Assembly: GCA_905373565.1 (NCBI GenBank)
Contig: CAJPTT010000122.1
Span: forward strand, 1 to 7,070
Length of the DNA: 7,070 nt
Source of the DNA: an uncultured Treponema sp.
Lineage (GTDB): Bacteria > Spirochaetota > Spirochaetia > Treponematales > Treponemataceae
Direction: 5' to 3'
Within the stretch, counting starts at the first letter, position 1; the number at the start of each line of letters is the position of its first letter. The translations under genes were made by a program, and so were the position numbers. Shown one piece after another: positions 4,961 to 7,070 of this stretch. The notes beneath the pieces are model-generated. The model saw nothing but the letters and a program-made list of their open reading frames with translations, was not told the DNA's origin and searched no databases.

Positions 4961-7054
4961 ATGCTTAAAAGATTTCCGCTCAAAGCACGTTTATCGGTAA
5001 CGTTTGGTTTGTTATTTGTCGTTTCAATGACAATTATCAATGTCATTTCTATCCGCAGTTCACGTCTTACGCTTGAACGGCAGGCTGCATCACACCTGAT
5101 AACAGTGGCAGAAAATCAAGCAACGATATTTGAACAAACGTATATAGAAAAATTTAGAACGCAAATGGAAACATTAGCGCGGGGATCCGTAGTTTCAAAC
5201 CCTGATATGCCGCTGTCTGCAAAAATAGAATTTTTGAAAAATGAAACGGAAATCGCTAAGAAAGACGGATGTTTGCGTATGCTCGTAACCGATATGCAAG
5301 GAAACGGCTATAGAACCGATGGCTCAACTGTAAATGCTAAAAACTTTGAATGGTTTCAAAAGAGTATTCAAGGTGAATTTTTTTTAAGCACTCCCTATCC
5401 TTCGTATAAAGACGGCTCACTGGTTTGTACGATATCGGTTCCTATTTATGGAAAAAACAAAGCAATCATCGGAACGATCGCAACCGTATACGATGGCTTA
5501 AAAATATATGAAACAATACGGAATATAAAAATCGGAGAGACAGGCGAGGTTTATATTCTTGATAAGGACGGCGTTACCATTGCCGACCATAATGTGGAGC
5601 TCATTTACTCGCAAGAGAATACCTATTTAAAATCTCAAACAGATAAGAGCCTTGAGAGTGCAGGTCTCTTTGAACATCAAGCAGTTCAAGCAACATCTTC
5701 CGGATCCGGTTCTTACGAATATGAAGGTGCGATAAGGGATGCCGCGTATGCAAAAATTCCGACAACGGGCTGGACAATCATTACAACCGATTACCGTCAA
5801 AAATACATGGTTGCCATCAGGCTTATCATCATTATCGATACGGTATTGGTAACTTTAGTTGTCTGTATTATTTTCGGTGTTTCACTCGGAATTTCCAGAT
5901 CACTGCAAAAGACAGCCGATGCGCTAAAAGAAATAGCGCAGGGAACAGGAGACTTAACGGTTTCGCTGCCGGTAAAAGGAAAAGATGAGCTGACCGATAT
6001 CGCACGATATTTTAATGAAACAATCGGAAAAATCGCCGATGCAATCCGCTCGATAGGAGCAAATACAGCCGATATGGAAGTAACCGGCACCAATCTTGCA
6101 AGCAATATGCTCGAAACGGCAAGCGCTATTCGGCAAATTACGGCAACCACAGAAACGGTAAAAGAAAAGATGATTAATCAAGCAGCGAGCGTTACCGAAA
6201 CGGCGGCGACTGTTGAAGAAATTATTAAAACCATCAAACACTTGAACAGCAGTATCGAAATGCAGGTCGGTAGTGTTGCTCAGTCTTCGTCTTCAATAGA
6301 GCAAATGGTTGCAAATATCGCTTCGATCGGTCAAATACTTGGGAAAACCGACCAAATTATCAAAAATTTTGTTTCCGCTACGGGAGACGGAAAAGCGACC
6401 TTAGTAACTTCAAATACTGTAACGCAGAAGATTGCAGAGGAATCCGGTTCGTTAATGGAAGCCTCTAACGTTATTCAGCATATCGCATCGCAGACCAACC
6501 TGCTCGCAATGAATGCAGCTATCGAGGCTGCTCATGCAGGAGAAGCAGGAAAAGGGTTTGCCGTCGTTGCCGACGAAATCCGCAAACTGTCGGAAGACTC
6601 TGCCATGCAAGGAAAGACGATTACGGCAACACTCAAGTCCTTAACCGGAGAAATCGAAACATTGTCTTCGTCATCTAAAATCGTAGAAGAAAAATTCAAC
6701 TTAATTTTTGAATTGGCGGAACAGGTAAAATCGATGAGCGATGTTTTAACAGCGGCAATGAGAGAGCAGGAGCACGGCAGCAAAGAAATATTATCGGCTA
6801 TTAAAAACATCAATACCGTAACAACCGAAGTGCAAGCAGGTTCCGAAGAAATGTTGAAAGGCGGAGAAGGCGCTGTGCAGGAAATGCATAAACTGGATGA
6901 ACTGACGCATATCATCACCGATAGCATGAACGAAATGGCTTCCGGCGCCGTGCAGATTAACAACGCCGTACAAGAAGTCAATGCAATGACACAGAAAAAT
7001 CGGAACAGCATCGAAAGACTTGCAGCTGAAGTGGGAAAGTTTAAAGTGAATTAG
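4961..7054 (+). CDS. Methyl-accepting chemotaxis protein with dCache sensor, HAMP and signalling domains
   Basis: The product is 697 residues, a complete transmembrane chemoreceptor that controls CheA through CheW. TM1 is ~11-31 (LSVTFGLLFVVSMTIINVIS). The periplasmic sensor, ~32-283, looks like a double Cache: TDMQGNGYRTDG and a W-F pair (131-132) in the distal lobe, then GETGEVYILDKDGVTIADH and TTGWTIIT in the proximal lobe. TM2 is ~284-308 (AIRLIIIIDTVLVTLVVCIIFG). HAMP follows at ~309-361 (QGTGDLTVSLPVKGKDEL...FNETI). The rest is a long coiled-coil signalling hairpin whose tip, ~508-545, reads IASQTNLLAMNAAIEAAHAG then GKGFAVVADEIRKLSEDSA. Likely methylation pairs are E419-E420 and E629-E630. 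About 160 residues separate HAMP from the tip, longer than E. coli Tsr, so it belongs to a longer heptad class. There is no NWETF-like CheR tether at the C-terminus. The start has a strong site, GAAGGGA at 4949-4955. Ligand unknown. Confidence 0.96.
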   Translation: MLKRFPLKARLSVTFGLLFVVSMTIINVISIRSSRLTLERQAASHLITVAENQATIFEQTYIEKFRTQMETLARGSVVSNPDMPLSAKIEFLKNETEIAKKDGCLRMLVTDMQGNGYRTDGSTVNAKNFEWFQKSIQGEFFLSTPYPSYKDGSLVCTISVPIYGKNKAIIGTIATVYDGLKIYETIRNIKIGETGEVYILDKDGVTIADHNVELIYSQENTYLKSQTDKSLESAGLFEHQAVQATSSGSGSYEYEGAIRDAAYAKIPTTGWTIITTDYRQKYMVAIRLIIIIDTVLVTLVVCIIFGVSLGISRSLQKTADALKEIAQGTGDLTVSLPVKGKDELTDIARYFNETIGKIADAIRSIGANTADMEVTGTNLASNMLETASAIRQITATTETVKEKMINQAASVTETAATVEEIIKTIKHLNSSIEMQVGSVAQSSSSIEQMVANIASIGQILGKTDQIIKNFVSATGDGKATLVTSNTVTQKIAEESGSLMEASNVIQHIASQTNLLAMNAAIEAAHAGEAGKGFAVVADEIRKLSEDSAMQGKTITATLKSLTGEIETLSSSSKIVEEKFNLIFELAEQVKSMSDVLTAAMREQEHGSKEILSAIKNINTVTTEVQAGSEEMLKGGEGAVQEMHKLDELTHIITDSMNEMASGAVQINNAVQEVNAMTQKNRNSIERLAAEVGKFKVN

Positions 7055-7070
7055 ACAATATGTTGTGCCA

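Overview
The window reads as spirochaete DNA, most likely Treponema. The first gene is an in-frame fusion of cytidylate kinase (Cmk) to ribosomal protein S1, an arrangement I know from annotated treponemes. The last gene is a chemoreceptor with a treponeme-like hairpin tip. Base composition looks moderate (mid-40s % GC by eye, not computed), which would fit an oral treponeme of the vincentii/medium type better than the AT-richer T. denticola. The genus is an inference from gene content and protein style, not from a database match.

Layout: all five genes lie on the + strand and are tightly packed. (1) Bases 1-1993 hold the 3' part of the cmk-rpsA fusion: the last ~80 residues of the kinase, a short linker, then a full six-domain S1 protein. 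A good Shine-Dalgarno and ATG sit inside the reading frame at the junction, so S1 might also be made on its own. (2) Bases 2014-3492 encode a GAF - AAA+ - Fis-type HTH protein built like an NtrC-family activator. Its sigma-54-contacting GAFTGA loop has been replaced and its two catalytic arginine positions are changed. (3) Bases 3505-4176 encode a membrane-anchored TPR protein. (4) Bases 4194-4910 encode a small lipoprotein of no recognised family. (5) Bases 4961-7054 encode a methyl-accepting chemotaxis protein with a double-Cache sensor. No gene-free stretch exceeds 50 bases. I see no tRNA, rRNA, CRISPR array, insertion sequence or convincing terminator.

How they may work together: gaps of 20, 12 and 17 bases join genes 1-4 into a probable operon. 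Transcription from upstream of cmk-rpsA would then carry the degenerate regulator and two envelope-associated proteins along with a growth-linked translation gene. The chemoreceptor follows a 50-base gap with a plausible promoter of its own and is probably a separate unit, though read-through is possible. The least ordinary part of the window is the regulator with the remodelled AAA+ domain and its two uncharacterised envelope partners.
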